Assembly: GCA_003130815.1 (NCBI GenBank) | Contig: QFDA01000001.1 | Coordinates: forward strand, 76,131 to 140,130 | DNA length: 64,000 nt | Direction: 5' to 3' | DNA from: Bacteroidetes bacterium SCGC AAA795-G10 | GTDB taxonomy: Bacteria; Bacteroidota; Bacteroidia; Flavobacteriales; Flavobacteriaceae | Part shown: positions 34,288 to 43,523 of the stretch, one piece after another | Position numbering within the stretch: the stretch's first letter is position 1 | Layout: each line of letters opens with the position of its first letter | The notes under the pieces: model-generated | Seen by the model: only the letters and a program-made list of their open reading frames with translations | Databases searched by the model: none | What the model was told of the DNA's origin: nothing | Program-made: the position numbers and the translations under genes

Positions 34288-35079
34288 TCAACCAAATTCA
34301 TTCAACCATTTGGAAGTAACTTCAATAAATTCTTTTGGATTTTCTGCATGAAGCCAGTGGCCTGCTTTGGAAATTGTAGCCATTTGAGCTTTAGGAAAAT
34401 AGTCTTTAATTAAATCTTCATCACTATCTAAAATATAATCAGAGTTTTCACCTTTAAGAAAAAGGCAGGGTAATTTAGAATGAATATTATAGTTTAATTC
34501 TTTTCCAATTAAATGATTGGCTTTTTTAAGAACTTCAATATTAACTCTTAAACCTAACCTTCCTTTTTCTACCCAGTAAAGATTTTTAAGTAAAAACTGT
34601 CTCAAGGAGTTTTCAGGGATCATACTTGACAACTTTTCATCTGCTGTTGCTCTTGAATTAATTATGTTAAAATCTAGACATGACAGTCCATTTAAAATTT
34701 GCTCGTGCTTAGGTTTGTATTTTCTTGGTGAAATGTCTGCTATAATTAATGCTTTGAGTAAATACGAATGATTAAATGCAAGCTCCATAGCAACTTTTCC
34801 GCCCATAGAATGTCCAAGTATAAAAATTTGCCCAAGACTATGAAATTTGCAATAATTTACAATATCCTCTGCCATAACTGAGTAGGAAAATTCTTCACTC
34901 CAAAAGCTTTTACCGTGATTTCTTTGATCAATAAGATGAACCCTATAACCCATTTTGGTCAAAACATTAGCATATGTTTTCCAATTATCTCCCATACCAA
35001 GGAAACCATGGAGGATTAATAATTCTTCTCCCTTATCAGAGGTTATTTTACTGTGAAGTATTTTCAATTTACTAGACAT
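34288..35079 (-). CDS. Alpha/beta-hydrolase, YbfF-like esterase
   Basis: A 263-residue cytosolic hydrolase without signal peptide. It has the oxyanion segment LLILHGFLGMGDNW, the LIDQRNHGKS strand, the nucleophile elbow GHSMGG (Ser91) and the catalytic His in AGHWLH (His241). This layout resembles E. coli YbfF esterase. Its start overlaps the pdxJ stop by 16 bp, a coupling often seen in Flavobacteriia. Natural substrate unknown. Confidence 0.9.
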   Translation of the reverse strand: MSSKLKILHSKITSDKGEELLILHGFLGMGDNWKTYANVLTKMGYRVHLIDQRNHGKSFWSEEFSYSVMAEDIVNYCKFHSLGQIFILGHSMGGKVAMELAFNHSYLLKALIIADISPRKYKPKHEQILNGLSCLDFNIINSRATADEKLSSMIPENSLRQFLLKNLYWVEKGRLGLRVNIEVLKKANHLIGKELNYNIHSKLPCLFLKGENSDYILDSDEDLIKDYFPKAQMATISKAGHWLHAENPKEFIEVTSKWLNEFG

Positions 35080-35780
35080 TCTAAATACTTAGGGATAACA
35101 TTTTTAAATCCTAAATATAAGCTTTCAGAAATGAGAGCATGGCCAATTGAAACTTCTAATAAATCAGGAATATTTTGTGCAAAATATGCTAAATTTTTTA
35201 GGTTTAAATCGTGTCCCGCATTAACTCCAATTCCTAATTCTGTAGCTTTCTCAGCTGCTAAAATATATGGTGTTATTCCATTTTCTCTATCAAAATCATA
35301 AACTTTAGCATAGTTTTCTGTGTACAGTTCTATTCTGTCTGTGCCAGTTTCAAATGCTGCCTCAATAATTGAGATGTCAGGGTCAACAAAAATTGAAGTT
35401 CGAATACCTTCAATTTTTAATTTATCAATAACACCCTTCAAAAATTTAGCATGTTTTTTAATATTCCATCCAGCACTTGATGTGATTGCATCTTCAGCGT
35501 CTGGAACTAATGTTACTTGAGTAGGTTTTACTTCACATACTAGATTCAAAAATTTTGTTGTGGGATTACCTTCAATATTAAATTCTGTTTTAATTACTTT
35601 AGGTAAATTTCTTGCATCTTCATAACGAATGTGCCGTTCGTCTGGCCTCGGATGAATTGTAATTCCTTGTGCACCAAAATTTTGTAAGTCTTCTGCAACT
35701 TCGATCAAATCAGGCACATTGCCACCCCTTGAATTTCTTAGGGTTGCTACTTTATTAATATTTACGCTGAGTAATGTCAT
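35064..35780 (-). CDS. pdxJ: Pyridoxine 5'-phosphate synthase
   Basis: A 238-residue TIM barrel that condenses 1-deoxyxylulose 5-phosphate with 3-amino-2-oxopropyl phosphate in vitamin B6 synthesis. Landmarks: NINKVATLRNSRGGNVPD, GITIHPRPDERHI (catalytic His), VTLVPDAEDAITSSAGW, IELYTENYAK, VNAGHDLN and SIGHALI. Divergent from nadK with 121 bp between, an arrangement typical for the group, although the CBS-domain gene often found here is missing. Confidence 0.97.
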   Translation of the reverse strand: MTLLSVNINKVATLRNSRGGNVPDLIEVAEDLQNFGAQGITIHPRPDERHIRYEDARNLPKVIKTEFNIEGNPTTKFLNLVCEVKPTQVTLVPDAEDAITSSAGWNIKKHAKFLKGVIDKLKIEGIRTSIFVDPDISIIEAAFETGTDRIELYTENYAKVYDFDRENGITPYILAAEKATELGIGVNAGHDLNLKNLAYFAQNIPDLLEVSIGHALISESLYLGFKNVIPKYLECLVN

Positions 35781-35901
35781 TTTATTTTACAAAAATATCC
35801 TTAATGTTAGACTTATAAAATAAATTAATAACAAATTAATTATTGAAACTAAAAATATAGGTTATAACGAGTTTTGTAACTTTACACTTAGAATTTATTT
35901 T

Positions 35902-36783
35902 ATGAACATCGCCATATATAGTGCATTTTTTTCACCAAAGTCAATTGATTATGTCAAAACCGTAATTGATTATCTTAATTCTAGGAAACACAATTTTATA
36001 ATATTTGATAGGATAAAAAAGTATTTAGGTGATGGTGCAGTCAATTACAATTATTTTAAAGATGATGAATTACTGAATGAAAAGGTTGACTTTTTATTTT
36101 CTATTGGTGGTGATGGAACACTTTTGAGATCTGTATCATTAATTAAGGATTCCAAAATCCCCATTTTAGGAATCAATGCTGGAAGATTGGGCTTTTTAAC
36201 AACTATAAAAAAAAATACTTTAGAAGAAGGACTTAATCAATTTTTTGAGGGCAAATATGATTTTGTTGAAAGATCTTTATTAGAAGTATCTACAAAATAT
36301 AACTCTGAAGCATCAAATGACTTTGGTTATGCTTTAAATGAAGTTACCATTAATAGAAAAAATACTACATCTATGCTTAGTATTGATACAAGATTAAATG
36401 ATCAATACCTAACAACTTATTGGTCTGACGGACTAATAATAGCAACACCAACAGGTTCAACTGGTTATTCTTTAAGTAGTGGTGGGCCAATTGTCACTCC
36501 ATCATCCAAATGCTTAGTGATTAATCCTATTGCTCCACATAACATAAATATGAGACCCCTTATTGTACCTGAAGAAACAACTTTAGAAATATCTGTAAAA
36601 GGTAGAGGCAATACTCATTTACTTTCATTAGATTCAAAAATATTTACTATTGAAAATGGTAACGATATTTATATAAAAAAAGCTGATTTTAATCTTCTAA
36701 CTATTCAATTACACGGAACATACTTTTTCGATACATTAAGAGAAAAGTTTTTCTGGGGGCACGATTCACGAAATACACAATAA
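35902..36783 (+). CDS. nadK: NAD kinase
   Basis: A 293-residue enzyme making NADP from NAD. The catalytic GGDG motif is in FSIGGDGTLLRS, followed by ILGINAGRLGFLTT, and the NE/D..T motif and TPTGSTGYSLSSGGPI glycine-rich segment are present. Length and order are normal. First gene of the block leading to bamA; 57 bp separate it from the DUF6089 gene, with a hairpin in between. Confidence 0.96.
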   Translation: MNIAIYSAFFSPKSIDYVKTVIDYLNSRKHNFIIFDRIKKYLGDGAVNYNYFKDDELLNEKVDFLFSIGGDGTLLRSVSLIKDSKIPILGINAGRLGFLTTIKKNTLEEGLNQFFEGKYDFVERSLLEVSTKYNSEASNDFGYALNEVTINRKNTTSMLSIDTRLNDQYLTTYWSDGLIIATPTGSTGYSLSSGGPIVTPSSKCLVINPIAPHNINMRPLIVPEETTLEISVKGRGNTHLLSLDSKIFTIENGNDIYIKKADFNLLTIQLHGTYFFDTLREKFFWGHDSRNTQ

Positions 36784-36800
36784 ATTCAGGCTTTTTCGGT

Positions 36801-36831
36801 TAATACTAAACACCTAACATCGTTTTAGTAT
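36801..36831. other. Inverted repeat and shared motif upstream of the DUF6089-uppS-bamA unit
   Basis: ATACTAAA (36803-36810) and TTTAGTAT (36824-36831) form an 8-bp stem with a 13-base loop. The stretch also contains TAATACTAA (36801-36809) and ACATCGTT (36817-36824), both of which recur upstream of the first ompH gene at 40839-40857. It lies 9 bp before the DUF6089 ATG. Confidence 0.4.
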
Positions 36832-36840
36832 AATTGAAAA

Positions 36841-37551
36841 ATGAACAAGAAAATTCATTATTTTATATTAATATTTTTTTTTACTCCTTTAATTAAAGCT
36901 CAATTTCATGAAATTGGGATTTTTCTTGGAGGCAGTAACTATGTTGGTGATGTTGGATCTCATCGATATTTAGATCCAAATGAATTTGCGTATGGTATTC
37001 TCTACAGATGGAATATTACAGACAGATATTCATTGAGAGGTGGATTTACATTAACAACGCTGAATGAAAATGAATATAGAAATAATGATATTAACCGATT
37101 TAGAAGATCATATAAAATTAGTAATTCAATTGAAGAGGCAGCTGCTGGTTTTGAAATAAATTTTAAAGAGTTTAATTTGCATGACCCTGTTTTAAGCTTT
37201 ACACCGTATATTTTTTATGGTATAGGTTATTTTAGGTATGACCAATTTTTTATTGAACCAGGTAATTCGTCAGTTGAACCTGTATATAATAACTATGGAA
37301 AAGACAAAAAAATTGCTATTCCGATAAGTGTTGGGTTTAAATTTAATCCAAATCCGTTTTTTGTGCTAGGACTTGAAGTTGGTGCCAGATATGCTTTAAC
37401 AGATAATTTAGATGGCAGTAATCCGGAAAATCAATACGCAAACAATTTAAATTATAAATTTGGAAATATTAATAATAATGACTGGTATATTTTTACAGGT
37501 TTCACAATTTCATTTACCTTTGGCGATCTTCCATGTTATTGCAAAGAATAG
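36841..37551 (+). CDS. DUF6089-family outer-membrane beta-barrel protein
   Basis: A 236-residue protein with a signal peptide (to about residue 20, ending IKAQ) and a small beta-barrel: FHEIGIFLGGSNYVGDVG, YGILYRWNITDRYSLRGGF, then FGFTISF-type strands, with a terminal CYCKE. The DUF6089 family is specific to Bacteroidota and almost always sits before uppS and bamA. Function is unknown; the placement suggests a part in outer-membrane assembly or lipid export. It abuts uppS directly (stop TAG then ATG). Confidence 0.88.
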   Translation: MNKKIHYFILIFFFTPLIKAQFHEIGIFLGGSNYVGDVGSHRYLDPNEFAYGILYRWNITDRYSLRGGFTLTTLNENEYRNNDINRFRRSYKISNSIEEAAAGFEINFKEFNLHDPVLSFTPYIFYGIGYFRYDQFFIEPGNSSVEPVYNNYGKDKKIAIPISVGFKFNPNPFFVLGLEVGARYALTDNLDGSNPENQYANNLNYKFGNINNNDWYIFTGFTISFTFGDLPCYCKE

Positions 37552-38268
37552 ATGAATAAAATTCCTAAACATATAGCCATTATAATGGATGGCAATGGCC
37601 GTTGGGCAAAAAAAGCTGGAAAAAAAAGATTTGCAGGACATACACGTGGTGCTGAAACGGTTAGTGAGATTGTTGAGGAGGCTGCTAGAAAAAAGATAAA
37701 ATTTCTAACACTTTTTGCTTTTTCAACTGAAAATTGGAATCGTCCAAAAAAGGAAGTTAACTTACTTATGAAACTACTTGTTAGTTCTTTAAAAAAAGAA
37801 TTTAGTCGGTTAAATAAAAACAAAATTAAATTGTGTTCAGTTGGTGATTTAAATTCATTACCAAATTCAGTTAAAGATGAACTAATGTTTGTTATTGAAA
37901 AGACAAAAAAAAATAAAAAGATGGTCCTCACACTTGCACTAAATTATGGTGCAAAAGAAGAAATCATTGAAGCGGTCAAAACAATATCCAATAAAGTTAA
38001 AAATAGTATAATTTCACCTGAAAAAGTTGATGAATCGACTATAATTAGTCATCTTTATACAAGAAACTTGCCTCCGGTGGATTTACTAATTAGGACAAGT
38101 GGTGAAGAAAGAATCAGTAATTTTCTATTATGGCATATTGCCTACGCAGAATTATACTTCACGAAAACTCTTTGGCCTGATTTTAAAAAAGAAGATTTTC
38201 AAAAGGCATTAATAAACTACAAAAAAAGAGAACGGCGATTTGGAAAGACGAGCGAACAAATCATATAA
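37552..38268 (+). CDS. uppS: Isoprenyl transferase (undecaprenyl diphosphate synthase)
   Basis: A 238-residue cis-prenyltransferase that makes the C55 carrier for peptidoglycan and surface polysaccharides. Landmarks: IAIIMDGNGRWA (catalytic Asp13), GHTRGAE, LFAFSTENWNRP, DLLIRTSGEERISNFLLW and ELYFTKTLWPDF. Length normal. It follows DUF6089 with no gap and precedes bamA by 7 bp. Confidence 0.96.
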   Translation: MNKIPKHIAIIMDGNGRWAKKAGKKRFAGHTRGAETVSEIVEEAARKKIKFLTLFAFSTENWNRPKKEVNLLMKLLVSSLKKEFSRLNKNKIKLCSVGDLNSLPNSVKDELMFVIEKTKKNKKMVLTLALNYGAKEEIIEAVKTISNKVKNSIISPEKVDESTIISHLYTRNLPPVDLLIRTSGEERISNFLLWHIAYAELYFTKTLWPDFKKEDFQKALINYKKRERRFGKTSEQII

Positions 38269-38275
38269 TTACTTC

Positions 38276-40804
38276 GTGCTGAAAATATGGTTAATTGGAG
38301 TAGCTTTTTTTATGGGAAATCCATTTTATGCACAAACTAGTGGGTTCGTAAAAGGAAAGACTTACAAGCTTGATTCAATAAGTGTCAGTGGTATTAAAAC
38401 TTTTAACGAGCAAACAGTAATTTCTTATAGTGGACTAAATATAGGTGAGAAAATTAAAGTTCCTGGAGAAAAAATTAGTGCTATGATTAATAAGCTTTGG
38501 GCATTAGAACTATTTAGTGATATTAATATTTTCGTAACTAAAGTAAATAAGAATAACATATCTCTAGAGCTTGAAATAGTTGAACTTCCAACATTGACAA
38601 ATGTCAAAATTAATGGCTTGAAAAAATCTAAGATTGATGTTATTATTAAGGATACAGATCTTGTTGAAGGTAAAAAACTTTCAGAAAGTTTTTTAACTAA
38701 CACAAAAAATTATATCATTAATAAATATCAAAAAGAAGGATTTTTAGATACGAAGGTTTCCTTGAATACCATAAAAGATACAGTTGGTACAAATTCATAT
38801 AAAATGGTTGTTAATGTTGATAGAGGGCCAAGAATTAAGATAAGGGATGTCAATTTCAAAGGAAATGAGATTTTTAAACAGGCTAAATTAAAATCGAAAC
38901 TAAAAAATACCAAATCTAGAAATCTAATACGTTTTTGGAAAAGATCAAAATATATAGTAGATGATTTTAAAGAAGATCTTGTAGGATTGATTGACTTTTA
39001 CAAGGAACAAGGTTACAGGGATGCTAGAGTACTTTCAGATACGGTTATTAGAAATGAAAAAGAATCAAAATCTATATCACTAAATTTAGAAATCGAGGAA
39101 GGTAATAAATATTATTTTGGAGACATCAATTTCATAGGAAATGCTGTTTACTCTAATGACGTTTTGCAACAAATTTTAGGTCTTAAAAAAGGAGATGTTT
39201 ACAACGGTGTAGTACTAAAAAAAAGGATTGCTGATACAAGTAAACCAGATGGAAATGATATTACTAACTTATATCAAAATAATGGGTATCTTTTTTCTAA
39301 TATAAATGCAGTTGAAGTAAGTGCAGTAGAGGATACGATTAATTTTGAGATTAGAATTACTGAAGGAAAATTAGCAAACTTTAATAAAATTGTAGTTGAA
39401 GGAAATACAAAAACAAATGATCATGTAATTTATAGAGAGCTACGTACTAAGCCAGGAGAGCTTTATAGTAAAGACAAATTAGTGAGGACTGTTCGAGAAG
39501 TTGGACAACTAGGTTTTTTTGATGCAGAACAAATTAATCCACAAATGGAAAATGTAGATCCTAACTCAGGAACAATCGACGTACGTTTTGATTTAGTTGA
39601 ATCTGGAGCAAGTCAAATAGAACTTCAAGGGGGATATGGTCAGGGGGGCTTTATTGGGACATTGGGGCTTTCATTTAACAATTTTTCGATGAGAAATATC
39701 TTGGATAAAACAAAGTACAAACCACTTCCCATGGGAGACGGCCAAACACTAGCACTAAGACTTCAGGCTAGTCAATTTTATAATACCTACAGTTTTAGCT
39801 TCTCTGAACCCTGGCTCGGAGGGCAACAACCAGTGCAATTTTCAACATCTCTGCAACACACAATTCAATACAGATATGATTTTTTTACGGGTCTTGCAGA
39901 CAAGTCTCAATCTTTTCAAATAAGCGGTGCAACAATTGGATTAGCAAAAAGACTAAGAATTCCAGACGACTTTTTTCAACTTTCACAGGCTGTTTCATTT
40001 CAATACTATAACTTAAAAAATTACTACACAGGACTATTTACATTTGGTGACGGACAAGCCAATAATCTTTCATACACCATTAACCTTACAAGAAATAATA
40101 CTAGAATTAATCCAATATTTCCAACTGGCGGATCCACTTTTAGCATTAGCGCGAAACTAACACCACCATACTCATTGTTTAGCAAAAAAGATTTTTCAAA
40201 TCTTGGTGTTTTAATGGAATTTCAAGACGAAAATGGTAATCCAGATCTTGCTAAAATAGACCAAGAAAAATTTAGATGGCTCGAATTTTATAAAATCAAG
40301 TTTAATGGCACTTGGTACACACCTATTTATGAAAAATTAATTCTTAAAACACAGGCAGATTTTGGATTTTTAGGCGCTTACAATCTCGCACGTGGTAATA
40401 TTCCATTCGAACGATTTTTTTTAGGTGGTGACGGAATGATTAATTATGCTTTAGACGGACGTGAAACTATTGCGTTGCGAGGCTATCCTAATCAATCTCT
40501 TTCAAGTACTGATGGCTCCGTAATTTTTAATAAATTTTCTTTAGAACTCCGTTATCCTATTACACTTAAGCCAAGTGCCTCAATATATGCTCTAACTTTT
40601 CTAGAAGCAGGTAATGGTTATAGTAGCTTTAGAGAGTTTGATCCTTTTAGATCTAAGCGCTCTGCAGGTGCTGGAGTAAGAATTTTTATGCCTGCATTTG
40701 GTTTACTTGGAATAGATTTCGGTTATGGTTTTGATAATGTGAATTCAAATTTAACTACACCTAATGGATGGGAAACACACTTTGTTATTGGCCAAAGATT
40801 CTAA
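38276..40804 (+). CDS. bamA: Outer-membrane protein assembly factor BamA
   Basis: About 842 residues from the GTG at 38276; an in-frame TTG at 38240 would overlap uppS and add a polar segment before the signal peptide (LIGVAFFMGNPFYAQ). Five POTRA repeats occupy about 25-420 (VKINGLKKSKIDVII, VNFKGNEIFKQAKLK, INFIGNAVYSND, VVEGNTKTNDHVIYRELRT), followed by a 16-strand barrel with the conserved loop-6 motif LRGYPNQSL and a terminal IGQRF. It inserts beta-barrels, including TonB receptors and SprA, into the outer membrane. In frame with the BAM/Skp block. Confidence 0.95.
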   Translation: MLKIWLIGVAFFMGNPFYAQTSGFVKGKTYKLDSISVSGIKTFNEQTVISYSGLNIGEKIKVPGEKISAMINKLWALELFSDINIFVTKVNKNNISLELEIVELPTLTNVKINGLKKSKIDVIIKDTDLVEGKKLSESFLTNTKNYIINKYQKEGFLDTKVSLNTIKDTVGTNSYKMVVNVDRGPRIKIRDVNFKGNEIFKQAKLKSKLKNTKSRNLIRFWKRSKYIVDDFKEDLVGLIDFYKEQGYRDARVLSDTVIRNEKESKSISLNLEIEEGNKYYFGDINFIGNAVYSNDVLQQILGLKKGDVYNGVVLKKRIADTSKPDGNDITNLYQNNGYLFSNINAVEVSAVEDTINFEIRITEGKLANFNKIVVEGNTKTNDHVIYRELRTKPGELYSKDKLVRTVREVGQLGFFDAEQINPQMENVDPNSGTIDVRFDLVESGASQIELQGGYGQGGFIGTLGLSFNNFSMRNILDKTKYKPLPMGDGQTLALRLQASQFYNTYSFSFSEPWLGGQQPVQFSTSLQHTIQYRYDFFTGLADKSQSFQISGATIGLAKRLRIPDDFFQLSQAVSFQYYNLKNYYTGLFTFGDGQANNLSYTINLTRNNTRINPIFPTGGSTFSISAKLTPPYSLFSKKDFSNLGVLMEFQDENGNPDLAKIDQEKFRWLEFYKIKFNGTWYTPIYEKLILKTQADFGFLGAYNLARGNIPFERFFLGGDGMINYALDGRETIALRGYPNQSLSSTDGSVIFNKFSLELRYPITLKPSASIYALTFLEAGNGYSSFREFDPFRSKRSAGAGVRIFMPAFGLLGIDFGYGFDNVNSNLTTPNGWETHFVIGQRF

Positions 40805-40838
40805 ACAAAAAACCAAAGCAGCCATTAACTTTATAATA

Positions 40839-40857
40839 TAATACTAATTACATCGTT
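40839..40857 (+). promoter_or_regulatory. Shared TAATACTAA / ACATCGTT motif upstream of ompH
   Basis: TAATACTAA (40839-40847) then ACATCGTT (40850-40857), separated by two bases, 8 bp before the first ompH ATG at 40866. The same two words occur upstream of DUF6089 at 36801-36824 with seven bases between. Confidence 0.35.
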
Positions 40858-40865
40858 ATTATTTT

Positions 40866-41453
40866 ATGCTTAAAAGAAATTTATACAAATTGATTTTTTT
40901 ATTTGTGTGCATTGCAACTTTTGGTCAAAAGGGAACTAGAGTTGGGTATATGGATATGAATGTAATTCTTGAAAATATATCAGAATATAATAAAGCAAAT
41001 GATTTACTTGATAAAAATATAGAAAATTGGAAGAAAGAAATTGAGTTAAAAAAAGTTCAATTAAGGCAGTATGAAGAACAGCTTAATATTGAAAGAATAC
41101 TTCTAACCCCCGAGCTCATTAAAGACAGAGAAGTGGAGATCCAAATTTTTGCCTCTGAAATCATATCCTTACAAGAAAAACGTTTTGGTCCAAAGGGAGA
41201 CATGATAGTCCAGAGGTCAAAATTAATCCAGCCCTTACAGGATCAGGTTCTATCAGTTGTCAAACAAATTGCTGAAGAAAAAAAATACGATTTTATTTTT
41301 GATCGATCTTCGAGCTTAACCATGCTATATTCCGCAAAAAATTACGATATTAGCGATCTAGTAATTAAAAGAATTAATAGACAACAACGCATTCAAAACA
41401 GAAAGGATCAAATAGAAAAATTAAAATCTAAATCAAGTTCCTTAAATAATTAA
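40866..41453 (+). CDS. OmpH/Skp-family periplasmic chaperone (first copy)
   Basis: A 195-residue protein with signal peptide (to about residue 20, FGQ), then GYMDMNVILENISEYNKAND, an extended Lys/Glu/Gln-rich coiled-coil arm (about 50-115), and the C-terminal QVLSVVKQIAEEKKYDFIFDRSS beta-containing head. This is the Skp jelly-fish trimer layout, which holds unfolded barrel proteins on the way to BamA. Longer C-terminal charged tail than the second copy. Followed after a short gap by the paralogous gene. Confidence 0.92.
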   Translation: MLKRNLYKLIFLFVCIATFGQKGTRVGYMDMNVILENISEYNKANDLLDKNIENWKKEIELKKVQLRQYEEQLNIERILLTPELIKDREVEIQIFASEIISLQEKRFGPKGDMIVQRSKLIQPLQDQVLSVVKQIAEEKKYDFIFDRSSSLTMLYSAKNYDISDLVIKRINRQQRIQNRKDQIEKLKSKSSSLNN

Positions 41454-41467
41454 AAAATTTGATAATT

Positions 41468-41974
41468 ATGAAATACCTTAATACCCTTATTGTTAGTTTA
41501 TTATTAATAGCTTTTCCATTAAATATTAATGCTCAATCAAAAGTTGCTCATATAAATACTCAGCAATTAATAAGTGAAATGCCAGAAGTTATTGCAGCTC
41601 AGAATGAATTGAAAAAACTAGAAGATCAATATGCGAAGGAATTAGAAAATTCTGCTAAAGAATTCCAAACAAAAGCTCAAAGTTATCAAGGAGATGCCGA
41701 AAACCAGACGGAATTAATTAACCAGCAAAGACAAGTCGAATTACAAGAAATGCAGAAAAGAATTCAAGAATTCCGAGAAACAGCTGCACAAGAGCTTCAA
41801 AAACGTTCTTCAGAAATGATGCGTCCTCTTTATGAAAAAGCACGTACTTCAATAGAAAAAGTAGCGGCTGCACAAGGTTTTGATTATGTTTTAGATTCTA
41901 GTCCCGGAGGAAGTGTAATAATGGCTACTGGTAAAGACTTAATGGCAGAAGTTAAATCTGATTTAGGTTTTTAA
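41468..41974 (+). CDS. OmpH/Skp-family periplasmic chaperone (second copy)
   Basis: About 168 residues from the ATG at 41468 (an in-frame TTG is 9 bp upstream). The signal ends ININAQ. VAHINTQQLISEMPEV opens the head, a Gln/Glu/Lys-rich coiled coil covers about 45-120, and EKVAAAQGFDYVLDSSPGG closes the head. It is the typical flavobacterial second Skp. The paralogues probably form separate or mixed trimers; which is not known. A hairpin with T tract follows the gene. Confidence 0.93.
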   Translation: MKYLNTLIVSLLLIAFPLNINAQSKVAHINTQQLISEMPEVIAAQNELKKLEDQYAKELENSAKEFQTKAQSYQGDAENQTELINQQRQVELQEMQKRIQEFRETAAQELQKRSSEMMRPLYEKARTSIEKVAAAQGFDYVLDSSPGGSVIMATGKDLMAEVKSDLGF

Positions 41975-42003
41975 ATAAGTTACATTTTTTTCAGATGAAC
42001 TTT

Positions 42004-42034
42004 GAGCCACTATAACTTTGGCTTTTATTTTTTG
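42004..42034 (+). terminator. Probable intrinsic terminator after ompH
   Basis: AGCCA (42005-42009) and TGGCT (42019-42023) form a short stem with a 9-base loop, followed by TTTATTTTTT. The stem is only five to six pairs, so strength is modest. It overlaps the last codons of the convergent gene. Confidence 0.5.
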
Positions 42035-42537
42035 TACCAATTTGCGTAAAAAAGATAATTCTCGGCGATTCTTTCAACTTCGTTTTTCTGTAGGTTTTGA
42101 TCTATCTCTTTAATTTTTCTTGCAGGAATACCAGCAAAGATTGATCCTGAAGGTACTATTGTATTTTTTATCATAACGGATCCTGCAGCAATTATGCTAT
42201 TACTATGAATCACACAATCATCCATTATAATGCTACCCATACCAATAAGTACATTGTCATTTAATTTACATCCATGAATAATAGCATTGTGGCCAATTGA
42301 TACATTATTTCCAATATCAGTAGAAGCCTTTTTATATGTACCATGAATTATGACACCATCTTGGATATTAACCTTATTTCCAATGCGAATAGAGTTGACA
42401 TCACCTCTAATAACAGCTTGGAACCATACAGAAACTTGGTCACCAATAATTACATCTCCTATAATTGTAGAATTCTCAGCAAAATAGCAATCTTTACCAA
42501 ATGTGGGGTTGTAACCTCTAACAGATTTTATAAGCAC
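42025..42537 (-). CDS. Gamma-carbonic-anhydrase-like left-handed beta-helix protein
   Basis: About 170 residues. The GTG at 42537 gives the usual VLIKSVRGYNP opening; a TTG at 42555 would add six residues. Hexapeptide repeats form a left-handed beta-helix: ENSTIIGDVIIGDQVSVWF, IRIGNKVNIQDGVIIHGTY, IGNNVSIGHNAIIHGCKL. Three His in the zinc-binding pattern of the gamma class (IHGTY, IGHNAIIHG) are present, though many such proteins are called YrdA-type and lack proven anhydrase activity. Convergent with ompH, divergent from the NifU-like gene. Confidence 0.9.
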   Translation of the reverse strand: MLIKSVRGYNPTFGKDCYFAENSTIIGDVIIGDQVSVWFQAVIRGDVNSIRIGNKVNIQDGVIIHGTYKKASTDIGNNVSIGHNAIIHGCKLNDNVLIGMGSIIMDDCVIHSNSIIAAGSVMIKNTIVPSGSIFAGIPARKIKEIDQNLQKNEVERIAENYLFYANWYKK

Positions 42538-42635
42538 GATATTTGTTTGATGCAAAATACAAAAAGATTATTTTCAAATTAAGTGTCAACTTTTTCAAAT
42601 TTTTCTTAAGCATTAATTATTTTTATAATCAATAA

Positions 42636-43520
42636 ATGCAGGCTGTGAAAAAATACAAAATAACCGCAAACATAAAAAAAGGAGATGATAAGGCTCAATT
42701 TTTGTTTAATCATATAATTGGATATAAGAAATCTCAATTTTATAAAAATGTTGATGATGCGAAAGGTGCTCCTTTAATTCAACAGCTTTTCTTTCTGCCT
42801 TTTGTTAAATCAGTACTTCTTGAAGAAAAGTGTCTAATAGTTGAACGTTTCAATATTTTAGAATGGGAAGAAGTTGCTGATGAAGTTTGTCAGCAGTTAG
42901 AAAGTTTTTTAAATAATGGAGGATCCATAATTGAGAAAATTCCAACTACCGTGTACGCAGAGAGCACGCCTAACCCATCTGTAATGAAATTTGTTGCTAA
43001 TAAATCTCTGGTATCTAAGAGTTTTGAGTTTAAAAATATTGATGAAGCCAAAACATCTCCTTTAGCTAAGAAGCTTTTTCATTTTCCATTTATCAAAGAA
43101 ATCTTTATAAATTCTAACTATATATCGATTACTAAATATGAAATTAATTCATGGGATGAAGTTGTAATGGAAATTAGAGAATTTGTGCGTTCTTTTTTAG
43201 AGGAAGGGAATACCATCATTGAAGAATCAACAGAACTTAAAAGAGATGTCAAAAATGCGTCTAGTCTTAAAAATCTAAATGCCTTGGAAAAGCAAATTAT
43301 TTCAATTCTAAAAGAATATATTCAACCAGCTGTTGCGTCTGATGGTGGAAATATCGAGTTCGATTCTTATGATTCCAATAAAAAATCCGTGCGAGTTATT
43401 CTTCAAGGTGCGTGCAGTGGGTGTCCATCTTCAACATTAACACTGAAAAACGGTATCGAAACAATGCTTAAAGAAATGATGCCTGGTAAAATAGAAAATG
43501 TTGTAGCATTAAATGGCTAA
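42636..43520 (+). CDS. NifU-like iron-sulfur cluster scaffold with duplicated N domain
   Basis: A 294-residue protein. Two Nfu-N-type domains lie in tandem: about 5-100, divergent and lacking the usual motif, and about 105-198, starting with VYAESTPNPSVMKFVANKS. The C-terminal NifU domain (about 215-294) has QPAVASDGGNIEFDSYD and the cluster-binding GACSGCPSSTLTLKNGIE, with Cys260 and Cys263. It carries [4Fe-4S] clusters to targets. The duplication is common in Bacteroidota. Single-gene unit, tail-to-tail with tsaB. Confidence 0.93.
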   Translation: MQAVKKYKITANIKKGDDKAQFLFNHIIGYKKSQFYKNVDDAKGAPLIQQLFFLPFVKSVLLEEKCLIVERFNILEWEEVADEVCQQLESFLNNGGSIIEKIPTTVYAESTPNPSVMKFVANKSLVSKSFEFKNIDEAKTSPLAKKLFHFPFIKEIFINSNYISITKYEINSWDEVVMEIREFVRSFLEEGNTIIEESTELKRDVKNASSLKNLNALEKQIISILKEYIQPAVASDGGNIEFDSYDSNKKSVRVILQGACSGCPSSTLTLKNGIETMLKEMMPGKIENVVALNG

Positions 43521-43523
43521 TAC

